Shown one piece after another: positions 36,260 through 45,254 of a DNA stretch of 64,000 nucleotides. Position 1 is the first letter of the stretch, and every line of letters starts with the position of its first letter. Source of the DNA: Pedobacter sp. MC2016-24. GTDB taxonomy: Bacteria > Bacteroidota > Bacteroidia > Sphingobacteriales > Sphingobacteriaceae. A program made the position numbers and the translations under genes. A model generated the notes under the pieces. It was not told the origin of the DNA. It did not search any database and worked only from the letters and a program-made list of their open reading frames with translations. Location of the stretch: positions 248,001-312,000 of the forward strand of contig NZ_JADFBX010000004.1 of assembly GCF_015223055.1 (NCBI RefSeq), read 5' to 3'.

Positions 36260-36313
36260 TTTATTTAAAATTTAGGTATTACAGTATGTCAAAAAACATA
36301 CCATAATGCTTGA

Positions 36314-36727
36314 TTAATGATGTGATTTAGCTAATTCGAAAGGCTCCAAACCATTTTTTACACGGTAATCGTTGATGGCCGATTTAATCGCATCCTCTGC
36401 CAGTACCGAGCAGTGAATTTTTACCGGAGGTAAAGCCAGTTCTTCTACGATATCCATGTTATCGATGGTTAAAGCTTCGTCAATGGTTTTGCCTTTTAAC
36501 CATTCTGTAGCCAATGATGATGACGCAATGGCAGAACCGCAACCAAATGTTTTGAATTTAGCATCGGTAATTACATTGTTGTCATCTACTTCAATCTGAA
36601 GGCGCATGACGTCACCGCACTCAGGTGCGCCAACTAATCCTGTTCCAACTGATTTGCTGTCTTTATTTAAAGTACCAACGTTTCTTGGGTTGGTATAGTG
36701 TTCAATTACTTTCTCTGAATATGCCAT
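36314..36727 (-). CDS. iscU: Fe-S cluster scaffold protein IscU
   Basis: 137 residues with the three scaffold cysteines (GAPECGDV, KTFGCGSAIASSS, KIHCSVLAEDA) and the start YSEKVIEHYTNPRNVG, typical of IscU. Assembles 2Fe-2S and 4Fe-4S clusters using sulfur from IscS. The HscA-binding LPPVK motif is present (ALPPVKIHCS). Confidence 0.97.
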   Translation of the reverse strand: MAYSEKVIEHYTNPRNVGTLNKDSKSVGTGLVGAPECGDVMRLQIEVDDNNVITDAKFKTFGCGSAIASSSLATEWLKGKTIDEALTIDNMDIVEELALPPVKIHCSVLAEDAIKSAINDYRVKNGLEPFELAKSHH

Positions 36728-36753
36728 GATATTTTAGATTTATGATTTTATAC

Positions 36754-37965
36754 TTAGTGTTCTGCCCACTCAATTTTGCTTAAATCAACGCCTTCTTTAA
36801 ACATTTCCCAAAGTGGAGAAAGGTCACGAAGGTGATTTACTGCTTTTTTGGTGTTTTCAATTGCGTAGTCTACTTCTTCTTCTGTCGTGAAACGACCTAA
36901 GCCAAAACGGATAGAAGAGTGTGCCAGATCATCAGAAAGGCCAAGGCTTTTCAAAACATACGAAGGTTCCAATGAAGCAGAAGTACAAGCAGAGCCTGAA
37001 GATACTGCCAGATCTTTCATTGCCATCATTAAGCCTTCGCCCTCTACATATTTGAAAGAGATGTTTGCTACGTGTGGTAAGCGGTGTTGTGTATTTCCGT
37101 TTACATAGCTTTCTTCCAATTGTGTCAAGGCATTTTCTAATTTATCTCTCAACGCAGATAAACGTTTTGCTTCTTCGTCCATTTCTAAACGGCACAATTC
37201 ACAAGCTTTACCCAAGCCAACAATTCCAGGTACATTTAAAGTTCCTGAACGCATACCGCGTTCGTGACCACCGCCGTCCATTTGAGCCGTAACTTTAACC
37301 CTTGGGTTTTTACGGCGTACATACAATACACCAACACCTTTAGGGCCGTACATTTTATGTGCAGAGAAAGCCATTAAGTCAATCCCGTCTTCAATTACGT
37401 TTACAGGTATTTTACCAACAGCCTGTGTGGCATCAGACATGAACAATGCGCCAAATTTATGAGCGATTGCTGCAATCTCTTTAATGGGTTGTACCACACC
37501 GATTTCATTGTTGCCATACATAATGGTAACCAGGATTGTTTTCTCTGTCATTGCTGCTTCCAGCTCCTGCAGGTCAATTAATCCATCTTCTTTTACTTTC
37601 AGGTAAGTTACGTTTGCACCCAGTTTCTCCAAATGTTTACAGGTGTCCAATACAGCTTTATGCTCAGTGGTTGCGGTAATGATGTGATTACCCTTTTCCT
37701 GGTACATTTCAAATACTCCTTTAATACCAAGGTTGTCTGCTTCTGTAGCACCTGATGTAAAGATGATTTCTTTTTCAGTACAGCCAATCAGTTTAGCCAC
37801 TTGCTCACGTGCATAGTCTACACCTTCTTCTGCAACCCATCCAAACGCATGGTTACGGCTTGCCGCATTACCAAATTTGTTGGTGAAATAGGGTAACATT
37901 GCTTCTAATACTCTTGGGTCAAGAGGAGTAGTTGCGTTATTATCTAAGTAAATAGGAAGTTCCAT
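36754..37965 (-). CDS. iscS: Cysteine desulfurase IscS
   Basis: The start is ATG 37965 ([20 protein letters not shown]); an upstream in-frame start adds 10 residues that overlap the promoter. 404 residues. PLP-binding Lys is in [13 protein letters not shown], the [11 protein letters not shown] and QAVGK segments match, and the persulfide Cys is in GSACTSAS. Supplies sulfur for Fe-S clusters and tRNA thiolation. IscR, HscB/A and Fdx genes are not in this operon. Confidence 0.97.
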   Translation of the reverse strand: MELPIYLDNNATTPLDPRVLEAMLPYFTNKFGNAASRNHAFGWVAEEGVDYAREQVAKLIGCTEKEIIFTSGATEADNLGIKGVFEMYQEKGNHIITATTEHKAVLDTCKHLEKLGANVTYLKVKEDGLIDLQELEAAMTEKTILVTIMYGNNEIGVVQPIKEIAAIAHKFGALFMSDATQAVGKIPVNVIEDGIDLMAFSAHKMYGPKGVGVLYVRRKNPRVKVTAQMDGGGHERGMRSGTLNVPGIVGLGKACELCRLEMDEEAKRLSALRDKLENALTQLEESYVNGNTQHRLPHVANISFKYVEGEGLMMAMKDLAVSSGSACTSASLEPSYVLKSLGLSDDLAHSSIRFGLGRFTTEEEVDYAIENTKKAVNHLRDLSPLWEMFKEGVDLSKIEWAEH

Positions 37966-37992
37966 TATATATAATTGTTCTTTATTAATAGA

Positions 37993-38020
37993 CAAAGGTA
38001 CAAAAAAAGATTGCCAACAA
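37993..38020 (-). promoter_or_regulatory. Promoter of iscS-iscU-iscA
   Basis: Minus-strand TACCTTTG (37993-38000) with TTG at 38018-38020, 17-bp spacer; 27 bp upstream of the ATG at 37965. Confidence 0.6.
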
Positions 38021-38091
38021 TTATAATTAATAGCTATGAAGGTATAGATAAAACCTGCATTTTTACATTTTTTTAACTGTTCTTAAACATT

Positions 38092-38496
38092 ATGAAGAAG
38101 ATTGAACACATTGGCATTGCTGTAAAAGACCTGAACCTGGCCTGTGACCTCTATGAAAAGTTATTGAATACACCTTGTTATAAGAAAGAAGAGGTCATTT
38201 CTGAGGGGGTGCATACTGCCTTTTTTAAAACAGGGGAAAACAAGATCGAATTGCTTGCTGCGAGCCATGAAGATAGTCCGATCGCTAAATTCATAGCTAA
38301 AAAAGGCGAGGGGATCCACCACATAGCTTTTGATGTGGAAGATATCTATTCGGAAATGGAACGTTTAAAAGGGGAGGGTTTTGTGTTGTTAAATGAGGTG
38401 CCTAAGCAGGGGGCCGACCATAAATTGGTTTGTTTTTTGCATCCTAAAGGCACAAATGGCGTATTGGTAGAGCTTTGTCAGGAAATAAAGGAATAA
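38092..38496 (+). CDS. mce: Methylmalonyl-CoA epimerase
   Basis: 134 residues of the glyoxalase/VOC superfamily with two beta-alpha-beta-beta-beta modules. EHIGIAVKDL and HHIAFDVEDI place the metal-binding His residues, and CFLHPKGTNGVLVELCQ closes with the Glu ligand. Converts (S)- to (R)-methylmalonyl-CoA in propionate metabolism. The mutase genes are not in the window. Confidence 0.93.
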   Translation: MKKIEHIGIAVKDLNLACDLYEKLLNTPCYKKEEVISEGVHTAFFKTGENKIELLAASHEDSPIAKFIAKKGEGIHHIAFDVEDIYSEMERLKGEGFVLLNEVPKQGADHKLVCFLHPKGTNGVLVELCQEIKE

Positions 38497-38511
38497 TTTT
38501 TCAACACCTAC

Positions 38512-38542
38512 TTGTTATTCAAAAATAAAATACTGATATTTG
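38512..38542 (+). promoter_or_regulatory. Promoter of rpmE2
   Basis: TTG (38512-38514), 20-bp spacer, and GATATTTG (38535-38542), one mismatch from TAnnTTTG, 38 bp before the ATG. Confidence 0.55.
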
Positions 38543-38580
38543 CATCCTTAAAAATAAGCGACAATTAAGTATACAACAAT

Positions 38581-38829
38581 ATGAAAAAAGATCTGCATCC
38601 ATCAAACTATAGATTTGTAGTATTTAAAGATATGTCTAACGAATACTCTTTTTTAACAAAATCTTGTGTAGATACTAAAGAGACTGTTAAATGGGAAGAT
38701 GGTAACGAATATCCTCTTTATAAATTAGAGATTTCTCATACTTCTCACCCTTTCTATACTGGTAAAATGAAATTGGTTGATACTGCTGGTCGTATCGATA
38801 AATTCAAAACCCGTTACGCAAAGAAGTAA
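38581..38829 (+). CDS. rpmE2: 50S ribosomal protein L31 type B
   Basis: 82 residues beginning [20 protein letters not shown]. It lacks the CxxC zinc pair of type A L31 (only one Cys, C28), so it is the zinc-independent type B form. Monocistronic with a strong terminator. Confidence 0.97.
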   Translation: MKKDLHPSNYRFVVFKDMSNEYSFLTKSCVDTKETVKWEDGNEYPLYKLEISHTSHPFYTGKMKLVDTAGRIDKFKTRYAKK

Positions 38830-38854
38830 TCAATCTTCCATAAAAAATTATTTT

Positions 38855-38888
38855 AAAGTCCCGGTGCTATGCTTCGGGACTTTTTTTA
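38855..38888 (+). terminator. Terminator of rpmE2
   Basis: AAAGTCCCG/CGGGACTTT stem with an 11-nt loop followed by a run of T residues. The T-tract also contains the -7 box of the next gene. Confidence 0.85.
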
Positions 38889-38894
38889 TTTTTG
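38887..38894 (+). promoter_or_regulatory. -7 promoter element overlapping the rpmE2 terminator
   Basis: TATTTTTG ends 6 bp before the ATG at 38901, implying a leaderless or nearly leaderless mRNA. Confidence 0.45.
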
Positions 38895-38900
38895 TTGCTT

Positions 38901-40076
38901 ATGAAGATCAATTTATTTGATGATAACGCATGGCAGTCCCTGCTTCCTCTATCTTTTACCAGACCGGTTGCCGACCTTAGGGTGGGTATTTTAACCATAA
39001 CACAGAAATGGGAGAAATATTTAAACGCAGAGGCTGGTTTTTTAACCAGCGGTTACCTTGCTGCTAAGTTTCCAGCTTTAAGCCCGGCAAATCTGTATAT
39101 TAATGGATCTGTTTGTCCGGATGAACGCCTGGTTGAGGCCGTTTTGAAACTGAATACCGGGGAATATTTACAGGCAAACGGAATTACGATTGCTTATCGT
39201 GCCGATGCCGGACTTTCTTATGCTGATCTGCTGCGGGCGGATTTGAAACTGATCAGTTATGCGGGGGATATCAGCAGAATCTTCCATCCTGAGGATATTT
39301 TCAGGGGTAATGATGCGCAGTTGAAGCTGGATTTTGCTTTGCTGACCAAGGGCCGGACGTCGGGTTCGCTAAGCGCTACCAATGTATTTTTAGGAGACCA
39401 GATTTTTGCAGAGGAAGGTGCCGAAGCGGAATGCGCTACTTTCAACAGTTTAAACGGACCAATTTATCTGGGTAAAAAAGCGCAGGTATGGGAAGGTTGT
39501 CACATTCGGGGTTCGTTCGCCTTATGTGACCATTCACAGGTGAAAATGGGTGCAAAGATTTATGGACAGACCACCATCGGTCCTTATAGCCGGGTGGGCG
39601 GTGAGATTAACAATGCCGTCATCTGGGGCTATTCATCTAAAGGTCATGAGGGATACCTGGGGAATGCTGTGATGGGGCAATGGTGTAACATCGGGGCGGA
39701 CAGCAATAACTCCAATCTGAAGAATAACTATGCCGAAGTTAAACTCTGGAATTATGAAACGGAAAGTTTCAGACCAACAGGTTTGCAATTTTGCGGTCTG
39801 ATTATGGCGGATCATGCCAAGTGTGCGATCAATACGATGTTTAATACCGGTACGGTTGCGGGCGTTAGTGCCAATATTTTTGGCTCGGGATTTCCCCGTA
39901 ATTTTATTCCTGATTTTGCCTGGGGTGGTTCACACGGTTTCGAGACTTATAGTCTGCATAAAATGTTTGAAACGGCAGAGAAAGTTTTTGCGCGTAGAAA
40001 TTTGCCTTTTGATCAGCAGGAAAAGGATATATTAACCCATATTTTTGAAAATACGAAAACTTATAGACACTTTTAG
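38901..40076 (+). CDS. Alternative GlmU-like sugar nucleotidyltransferase
   Basis: 391 residues from the ATG at 38901 (MKINLFDDNAWQSLLPLSFT). The N-terminal half has the RPVADLRVGILTI segment, a reduced nucleotidyltransferase domain typical of the Bacteroidota 'alternate GlmU' family; the C-terminal half is a left-handed beta helix with hexapeptide repeats (GPIYLGKKAQVWEGCHIRGS, IYGQTTIGPYSRVGGE). This family is thought to make UDP-GlcNAc or a related nucleotide sugar. It heads a run with tpiA, prmA and mpl, which would suit a cell-wall role. Confidence 0.87.
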   Translation: MKINLFDDNAWQSLLPLSFTRPVADLRVGILTITQKWEKYLNAEAGFLTSGYLAAKFPALSPANLYINGSVCPDERLVEAVLKLNTGEYLQANGITIAYRADAGLSYADLLRADLKLISYAGDISRIFHPEDIFRGNDAQLKLDFALLTKGRTSGSLSATNVFLGDQIFAEEGAEAECATFNSLNGPIYLGKKAQVWEGCHIRGSFALCDHSQVKMGAKIYGQTTIGPYSRVGGEINNAVIWGYSSKGHEGYLGNAVMGQWCNIGADSNNSNLKNNYAEVKLWNYETESFRPTGLQFCGLIMADHAKCAINTMFNTGTVAGVSANIFGSGFPRNFIPDFAWGGSHGFETYSLHKMFETAEKVFARRNLPFDQQEKDILTHIFENTKTYRHF

Positions 40077-40126
40077 TGGCTCAACTGGTGTTTGCGCCAG
40101 TATATCAATTAAACAATAAACAAATT

Positions 40127-40888
40127 ATGAGAAAAAAAATAGTTGCAGGAAACTGGAAGATGAATTTGGACTATGCTGAAGGCATTTCTTTATTCTCTGA
40201 GATTGTAAATATGGTTAGGGATGAAAAAAAAGGAGATCAGCTGGCGATCATCTGTGCACCTTTCATTCACCTGAACAGTTTATCAAAATTAGGTGGCGAA
40301 ATCGTTAAAATTGGTGCGCAAAATGCACATCAGAACGATAGCGGTGCCTATACCGGTGAGATTTCTGCGAAAATGATCAAATCTGTTGGTTGTGAATATG
40401 TGATCATTGGTCACTCAGAAAGACGTCAGTATTTTGCAGAAAGCGATGAATTGCTGGCGCAGAAGACAGTTAAAGTTTTAGAAAATAACCTGGTTCCGAT
40501 TTTCTGCATTGGCGAAACTTTAGCAGAACGCAATGACAACACTTATTTTGAGGTGTTGAAATCACAGCTTGAAAAAGGTGTTTTTGGTTTAAGCGAAACT
40601 GATTTTTCTAAAATCGTCATTGCTTACGAGCCAGTTTGGGCTATAGGTACTGGTTTAACAGCTTCTTCTGAGCAGGCTCAGGAAGTTCATGCCTTCATCA
40701 GAAAAGAAATTGCTGCCAAATATGGCGAGGCTGTTGCCGAAGAGGTGACCATATTATATGGCGGAAGCTGTAATCCAAAGAATGCGGCTGAACTGTTTGC
40801 ACAGAATGATATCGATGGTGGTTTGATTGGCGGGGCATCTCTGAAGTCGAGGGATTTTGTGGATATCGTTAAAGCATTCAATTCTTAA
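40127..40888 (+). CDS. tpiA: Triosephosphate isomerase
   Basis: The start is ATG 40127 (MRKKIVAGNWKMNLDYAEG), not the earlier GTG at 40076. 253 residues. Catalytic residues: Lys in GNWKMN, His in IIGHSERR, Glu in AYEPVWAIGTG. Interconverts DHAP and glyceraldehyde 3-phosphate. The stop overlaps the prmA start by 1 bp (TAATG). Confidence 0.98.
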   Translation: MRKKIVAGNWKMNLDYAEGISLFSEIVNMVRDEKKGDQLAIICAPFIHLNSLSKLGGEIVKIGAQNAHQNDSGAYTGEISAKMIKSVGCEYVIIGHSERRQYFAESDELLAQKTVKVLENNLVPIFCIGETLAERNDNTYFEVLKSQLEKGVFGLSETDFSKIVIAYEPVWAIGTGLTASSEQAQEVHAFIRKEIAAKYGEAVAEEVTILYGGSCNPKNAAELFAQNDIDGGLIGGASLKSRDFVDIVKAFNS

Positions 40889-41724
40889 TGAAATACATAC
40901 AGGTTACTTTTAGTTTTACCAATATCCAGGAATATCAGCAAGATCTGTTAATCAGTGATCTTGCTGATATCGGATACAATACCTTTGAAGACACCGATCT
41001 GGGCTTTGCGGCTTTTGTGGATATCGATACTTATGATGCATCTGCACTGCATACTGTTCTGGCACAATTTGAAGGTGAAATCGAATACCAGTACGAAGTG
41101 CTCGAGATTGAAGGCAAGAATTGGAATGAAGAATGGGAGAAGAACTTTGAGCCCTTGATCATTGATGATTTATGCTATGTCCGGGCTACTTTTCATGAAG
41201 CCCAGCCGAAATATCCATATGAGATTGTCATAGATCCTAAAATGGCTTTTGGGACCGGACATCACCAGACCACCACCATGATGATGCAGTATATTCTTTC
41301 TGCAGATGTGGCGGGAAAGGAAATTCTGGATATGGGTTGTGGAACTGGAATTTTAGCTATCCTGGCTGCCAAGCGGGGGGCTGCCAGATTGGTTGCTATA
41401 GATTACGATGAGGTATGCTATCTCAGTACTTTAGAAAATACAGCACTTAACGGGGTAACAAATCTTGAAGCCATATGGGGCGGTAAGGAAGTTATTCCTA
41501 AAGAAAAATATGATGTCATCCTGGCGAATATCAACCGGAACATTTTATTGGATCAGATTCCGGTATATGATACCGTTTTGAAACCGGGTGGCTTTATATA
41601 TTTTAGTGGTTTTTATGAATCTCCGGATCTGGAGTTGATTAAGCAAGCTTGTGAACCTTTTGGCATCCATTATGTGGATCATAAAAAGATTGGCGACTGG
41701 GTAGCTGCTTGTTTTAAAAAATAG
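40888..41724 (+). CDS. prmA: Ribosomal protein L11 methyltransferase
   Basis: 278 residues. N-terminal L11-recognition region and a class I SAM methyltransferase with ILDMGCGTGILAILAAKRGA and the NPPY-like IILANINRNILL. FGTGHHQTT is the PrmA signature. Trimethylates ribosomal protein L11. Start fused to the tpiA stop; 4 bp before mpl. Confidence 0.96.
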   Translation: MKYIQVTFSFTNIQEYQQDLLISDLADIGYNTFEDTDLGFAAFVDIDTYDASALHTVLAQFEGEIEYQYEVLEIEGKNWNEEWEKNFEPLIIDDLCYVRATFHEAQPKYPYEIVIDPKMAFGTGHHQTTTMMMQYILSADVAGKEILDMGCGTGILAILAAKRGAARLVAIDYDEVCYLSTLENTALNGVTNLEAIWGGKEVIPKEKYDVILANINRNILLDQIPVYDTVLKPGGFIYFSGFYESPDLELIKQACEPFGIHYVDHKKIGDWVAACFKK

Positions 41725-41728
41725 ATTT

Positions 41729-43087
41729 ATGCGTATACATTTTATAGCCATTGGGGGGAGTGCAATGCATAACCTTGCCATTGCTTTGCACAAAAAAGGT
41801 TATCAGGTGACTGGTTCTGATGATGTTATTTTTGAGCCTTCCAGCAGCAGGCTGGAAAGATTCGGTATTTTACCTAAAAATATGGGTTGGAACGCTGAAA
41901 ACATTACGGCTGATCTTGATGCTGTGATATTGGGTATGCATGCGTTGACGGACAACCCGGAATTACTGAAAGCACAGGAGCTGGGCCTGAAGATTTATTC
42001 GTATCCCGAATATATTTATGAGCAGACTAAAGATAAGTTAAGGGTTGTAATTGGCGGTAGCCATGGGAAAACCACCATCACTTCTATGATTCTGCATGTA
42101 CTTAACTTTTATCAAAAAGACTTTGATTACCTGGTTGGCGCACAGCTGGCTGGTTTCGATACGATGGTTAAAGTTACCGATTCTGCCCCGATGATCATCA
42201 TTGAAGGGGATGAGTACCTGGCCTCGCCAATTGACCGCAGACCAAAGTTTCATTTGTATAAAGCCAATGTGGCAGTAATCAGTGGTATAGCCTGGGATCA
42301 TATTAATGTTTTTCCTACGTATCCAGACTATGTAAGGCAATTTGAGCTTTTCATTGATACCATACAGCCAAAAGGAAAATTAATTTACTGTGAGGCAGAT
42401 AAAGACCTGGAAAAGATTGTAGCGGATGCTGACGCGGATATTGAAAAGATCGGCTACGAAATTCCGGCTCATGAGGTGAAAGGTGGCATAACCTATTTGT
42501 TGCCAGACGAAACTGCGTTAAAGGTGTTTGGGGATCATAACCTGATGAATTTAAACGCTGCAAAACTGGTCTGTGCGCAACTGGGGATTGATGGCAAAGA
42601 TTTTAACCTGGCCATTTCTTCTTTTACGGGCGCGGCAAAGCGCCTGGAGCTGTTGAGCAGTCGGGATGAAACGAACGTCTACAAAGATTTCGCACATTCG
42701 CCATCTAAACTCCGGGCTACAATTGAAGCTGTGAAAACGCAATTTCCCGATAGAAAATTAGTTGCCTGTATAGAGTTGCATACATTTAGTAGTTTAAATA
42801 AAGATTTTTTAGTGCAATATGCCGATACGATGGAAGGTGCTGACACCGCCATTGTATATATCGACGAGAAAACCTTTCAGCATAAAAAAATTGAACCGTT
42901 TAGTAAAAATGATGTTCAGACAGCATTTAAAAGTGTTGACCTACACTTTTTTAATAATGTGTTGTCATTGGAAAATTACATTCAAAGTATAAATTTTTAT
43001 CGTAAAAACTTACTTTTAATGAGTTCAGGGAATTTTGGTGGACTAGATCTTATGAAATTGGCACGCGAGTTGAATACAATATCGTAA
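41729..43087 (+). CDS. mpl: UDP-N-acetylmuramate:L-Ala-gamma-D-Glu-meso-DAP ligase
   Basis: 452 residues of the Mur ligase superfamily: N-terminal IHFIAIGGSAMHNLAIAL, ATP-binding GGSHGKTT (~110), central domain with EGDEYL, and the C-terminal FSGNFGGLD. Recycles the muropeptide tripeptide into UDP-MurNAc-tripeptide, so it serves peptidoglycan recycling. MurC is the close alternative; the DAYxxxP/KFHLY and IGGSAM openings favour Mpl. Confidence 0.9.
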   Translation: MRIHFIAIGGSAMHNLAIALHKKGYQVTGSDDVIFEPSSSRLERFGILPKNMGWNAENITADLDAVILGMHALTDNPELLKAQELGLKIYSYPEYIYEQTKDKLRVVIGGSHGKTTITSMILHVLNFYQKDFDYLVGAQLAGFDTMVKVTDSAPMIIIEGDEYLASPIDRRPKFHLYKANVAVISGIAWDHINVFPTYPDYVRQFELFIDTIQPKGKLIYCEADKDLEKIVADADADIEKIGYEIPAHEVKGGITYLLPDETALKVFGDHNLMNLNAAKLVCAQLGIDGKDFNLAISSFTGAAKRLELLSSRDETNVYKDFAHSPSKLRATIEAVKTQFPDRKLVACIELHTFSSLNKDFLVQYADTMEGADTAIVYIDEKTFQHKKIEPFSKNDVQTAFKSVDLHFFNNVLSLENYIQSINFYRKNLLLMSSGNFGGLDLMKLARELNTIS

Positions 43088-43125
43088 GGAATACAAAATA
43101 TAGAGTACACACCTAATTTAACATT

Positions 43126-43455
43126 ATGAACATTATTGGAAAAAACATTAGACAACTACGTCAAAAAAATGGCTGGAGCCAGGGAGAAGTTGCTAAACGT
43201 TTGAATATTTCTATCCCTGCCTTTTCAAAAATTGAAACAGGCATTACAGATATAAATATCTCCAGATTAGCACAGATTGCTAATCTTTTCGAAGTTTCGA
43301 CTATGGATATCATTTCTAAAGAAGGAGAAAACCCACAGTCACTTAATTTTGAGGAAATCAATAACTTAAAAGAGAAACTTGCGTCAAGAGAAGAAGAGAT
43401 CATTAAGCTTCAGAAGAAGGTTATAGATCTTTATGAAGAAATCCGCGAAAAATAA
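43126..43455 (+). CDS. XRE-family transcriptional regulator with coiled-coil tail
   Basis: 109 residues. The Cro/CI-type HTH (IGKNIRQLRQKNGWSQGEVA, LNISIPAFSKIETGITDINI) is followed by a ~40-residue coiled coil (NLKEKLASREEEIIKLQKKV) that probably dimerises it. Located 38 bp after mpl and 4 bp before the convergent stop of the GNAT-like gene. No target site seen. Confidence 0.9.
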   Translation: MNIIGKNIRQLRQKNGWSQGEVAKRLNISIPAFSKIETGITDINISRLAQIANLFEVSTMDIISKEGENPQSLNFEEINNLKEKLASREEEIIKLQKKVIDLYEEIREK

Positions 43456-43459
43456 ACGA

Positions 43460-44581
43460 TTAGAATTTCTTATGCATAGTCAGGTGCCGCTTTCCAAAAG
43501 TGGCACCTGTTGCTTGATGGATGGCCAGCATTTTATCGTTAAAATCACCTACCCAGGACAGTTCAAGCTCGTCATATTGATTTAAAGGCAATACATATTC
43601 TTTTAGTTTGATGAATAAGGCAGATTCCAGGCCGTGTTTCTGGTATGCTGTCTTTGTACCCATCACAATTGCGCGCATACGGTTTACGCCTTTCCAGCGT
43701 CTGTATACAAATTTCAGTTTTTGCAGCAGCCCCAGCTTTCCATTAAAACCTTTAATCATTTGATTGGCATCAGGGATGATCACCACAAATGAAGCAGGCT
43801 CTCCATTTAAATAAGCAAACCAAATGAGTTTTTCATCCATAATGGTCTGCATCTTTTTGAAGCTTTCTTCTAAGGTCTCTTTTTTAATCGGAACAAAGTT
43901 TTCAAAATTAATCCAGGCATCGTTGTAGATTTCCATTAAGTCGCGGACATACTTTTCCGCATTACTTTTAGAGAAATGTTCAAATGTATACCCAGGTTTA
44001 TTGGCTACCCAATTGGCAATTTTTGTGAAACGCTCCGGAAAAGGATTTCTAACCGCCAGGTGATTGGTGATCTGCTCATAGGATTTTTCAAAGCCGTAAG
44101 CCGTAAATAATTCATGATAATAGGGCAGGTGGTAATTCATTCCATAAGAGGGTTGTGTAAAACCGTCTACAAGGAGTCCCCAGAACGAGTCATTTTCCCC
44201 AAAGTTGATCGGGCCATCCATGGCTTGCATTCCATTTTCCCGAAGCCAGTTTTGTGCTGTATCAAATAACAGGAATGCAGCTTTCTGATCATTGATGCAT
44301 TCGAAAAAGCCCATGCCGCCTGTAGGCTGTTCATACTGGTAAGCTTTTTTCTCATTGATAAAGGCCGCAACCCGGCCAATCAATTCGCCTTTGTCATTTT
44401 TCAATATCCAGCGGATGCACTTGCCATGTTTAAAAAAAGGATTCTTGGCGGGATCAAAAATAGCTTCAATGTCTTGATCCAGCGGACAAATCCAGTATTC
44501 ATCATCCTGGTAAATGCGGCGTGCTACGTCTAAAAAATCTTTCTGGCTTTGCTTATGATCAGATACGGGAGTTATTTGCAT
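43460..44581 (-). CDS. GNAT-superfamily-like protein, unknown substrate
   Basis: 373 residues from the ATG at 44581 (MQITPVSDHKQSQKDFLDVA); a TTG six codons upstream is less likely. Two acyltransferase-like halves can be seen: one around KNDKGELIGRVAAFINEKKA and one around LIWFAYLNGEPASFVVIIPD followed by GTKTAYQKHGLESALFIKLK. Such long two-lobed GNAT-like proteins are conserved in Bacteroidota, but the substrate is unknown. Converges with the XRE gene. Confidence 0.7.
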   Translation of the reverse strand: MQITPVSDHKQSQKDFLDVARRIYQDDEYWICPLDQDIEAIFDPAKNPFFKHGKCIRWILKNDKGELIGRVAAFINEKKAYQYEQPTGGMGFFECINDQKAAFLLFDTAQNWLRENGMQAMDGPINFGENDSFWGLLVDGFTQPSYGMNYHLPYYHELFTAYGFEKSYEQITNHLAVRNPFPERFTKIANWVANKPGYTFEHFSKSNAEKYVRDLMEIYNDAWINFENFVPIKKETLEESFKKMQTIMDEKLIWFAYLNGEPASFVVIIPDANQMIKGFNGKLGLLQKLKFVYRRWKGVNRMRAIVMGTKTAYQKHGLESALFIKLKEYVLPLNQYDELELSWVGDFNDKMLAIHQATGATFGKRHLTMHKKF

Positions 44582-44604
44582 TCGGGGCTTTAAATTCAAA
44601 ATAA

Positions 44605-44625
44605 AAGCATCCCATTGGGATGCTT
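44605..44625 (-). terminator. Short hairpin between the acidic gene and the GNAT-like gene
   Basis: AAGCATCCCA/TGGGATGCTT with almost no loop, 25 bp after the stop of the acidic small gene. Confidence 0.45.
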
Positions 44626-44650
44626 ATCAAATCATTATATTTTTACTTTT

Positions 44651-44836
44651 TTAGTAACTGTCGTCATCATCGTCATCAAAACTATCAAAAGTATCTAGAT
44701 CATCCAGAGGCATGTCAAAATCGTCATCCTCGTCATCATAAGATTTCTTTTTACTAGTTCCTTCATAAGCATCGTCTTGCTCATTTTCAGGGTCTGCCAA
44801 TGGACTTTTGTTGATTGGTTTTTTTGGAGTCTTCAT
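44651..44836 (-). CDS. Very acidic small protein, unknown function
   Basis: 61 residues: a basic N-terminus (MKTPKKPINKSPLADPENEQ) and a C-terminal run rich in Asp (DDEDDDFDMPLDDLDTFDSF then five or more Asp), so strongly acidic and probably disordered. No catalytic motif. Independent support is the -7 element at 44937-44944 and the terminator. Such proteins are seen as conserved hypotheticals in Sphingobacteriaceae; function unknown. Confidence 0.6.
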   Translation of the reverse strand: MKTPKKPINKSPLADPENEQDDAYEGTSKKKSYDDEDDDFDMPLDDLDTFDSFDDDDDDSY

Positions 44837-44936
44837 TACAAAAATTATAATTCCGTAAGGTTTTTTTATTGATCAGTTAAATTTACTAAAAATCTTTATA
44901 AATCAAAAGAGTGATGTTTTTGGATATTCAGCAAGT

Positions 44937-44966
44937 CAAAAGTAAGACAAAAAGAAAAATCACAAA
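44937..44966 (-). promoter_or_regulatory. Promoter of the acidic small gene
   Basis: Minus-strand TTTG (44963-44966), 18-bp spacer and TACTTTTG (44937-44944), giving a ~100-nt leader. Confidence 0.5.
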
Positions 44967-45032
44967 GAACTTTTTTGAAAAAAATATTGAAGCATTTTTT
45001 GAGGGCTAAAGGCCCTGGAAAATGTGGGCAAA

Positions 45033-45067
45033 AAAAAATGGTAAAGCTATGAACTTTACCATTTTTT
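45033..45067 (-). terminator. Strong hairpin downstream of the propeller kinase gene
   Basis: AAAATGGTAAAG pairs perfectly with CTTTACCATTTT around a 7-nt loop; long A and T runs on both sides give a T-tract for either strand. It lies ~190 bp past the kinase stop. Confidence 0.7.
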
Positions 45068-45254
45068 AACACACAAATGAAACCTGAATTGAGATATAGT
45101 TTTTAGGTTAGGTAAAAATATCTTGATCAATCCTATAAGAACGCTTTTACAAACTAATGTTTGTTTTAATATCTATAACAAGTTTAACGCTTATTTTGCT
45201 GGGATTCGTTTTAATTTAGTAAGTGGTATGAAACGTTGAGTAAACGGTAAATTA

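Larger units (their letters stand above)
44837..45254. other. Intergenic region with a promoter and a hairpin
   Basis: 418 bp between two minus-strand genes. It holds the putative promoter of the acidic gene (44937-44966), a small AGGGC/GCCCT stem near 45003-45014, and a strong hairpin at 45033-45067. The 187 bp between that hairpin and the kinase stop codon carry no ORF I can support; they could be a long 3' UTR or a minus-strand RNA. Confidence 0.5.

Noticed and set aside
43059..43073. Sigma-54-like TGGCAC-N5-TTGA upstream of the XRE gene
   Set aside because: It lies inside the mpl coding sequence and the -12 part is TTGA instead of TTGC. Too weak to call.
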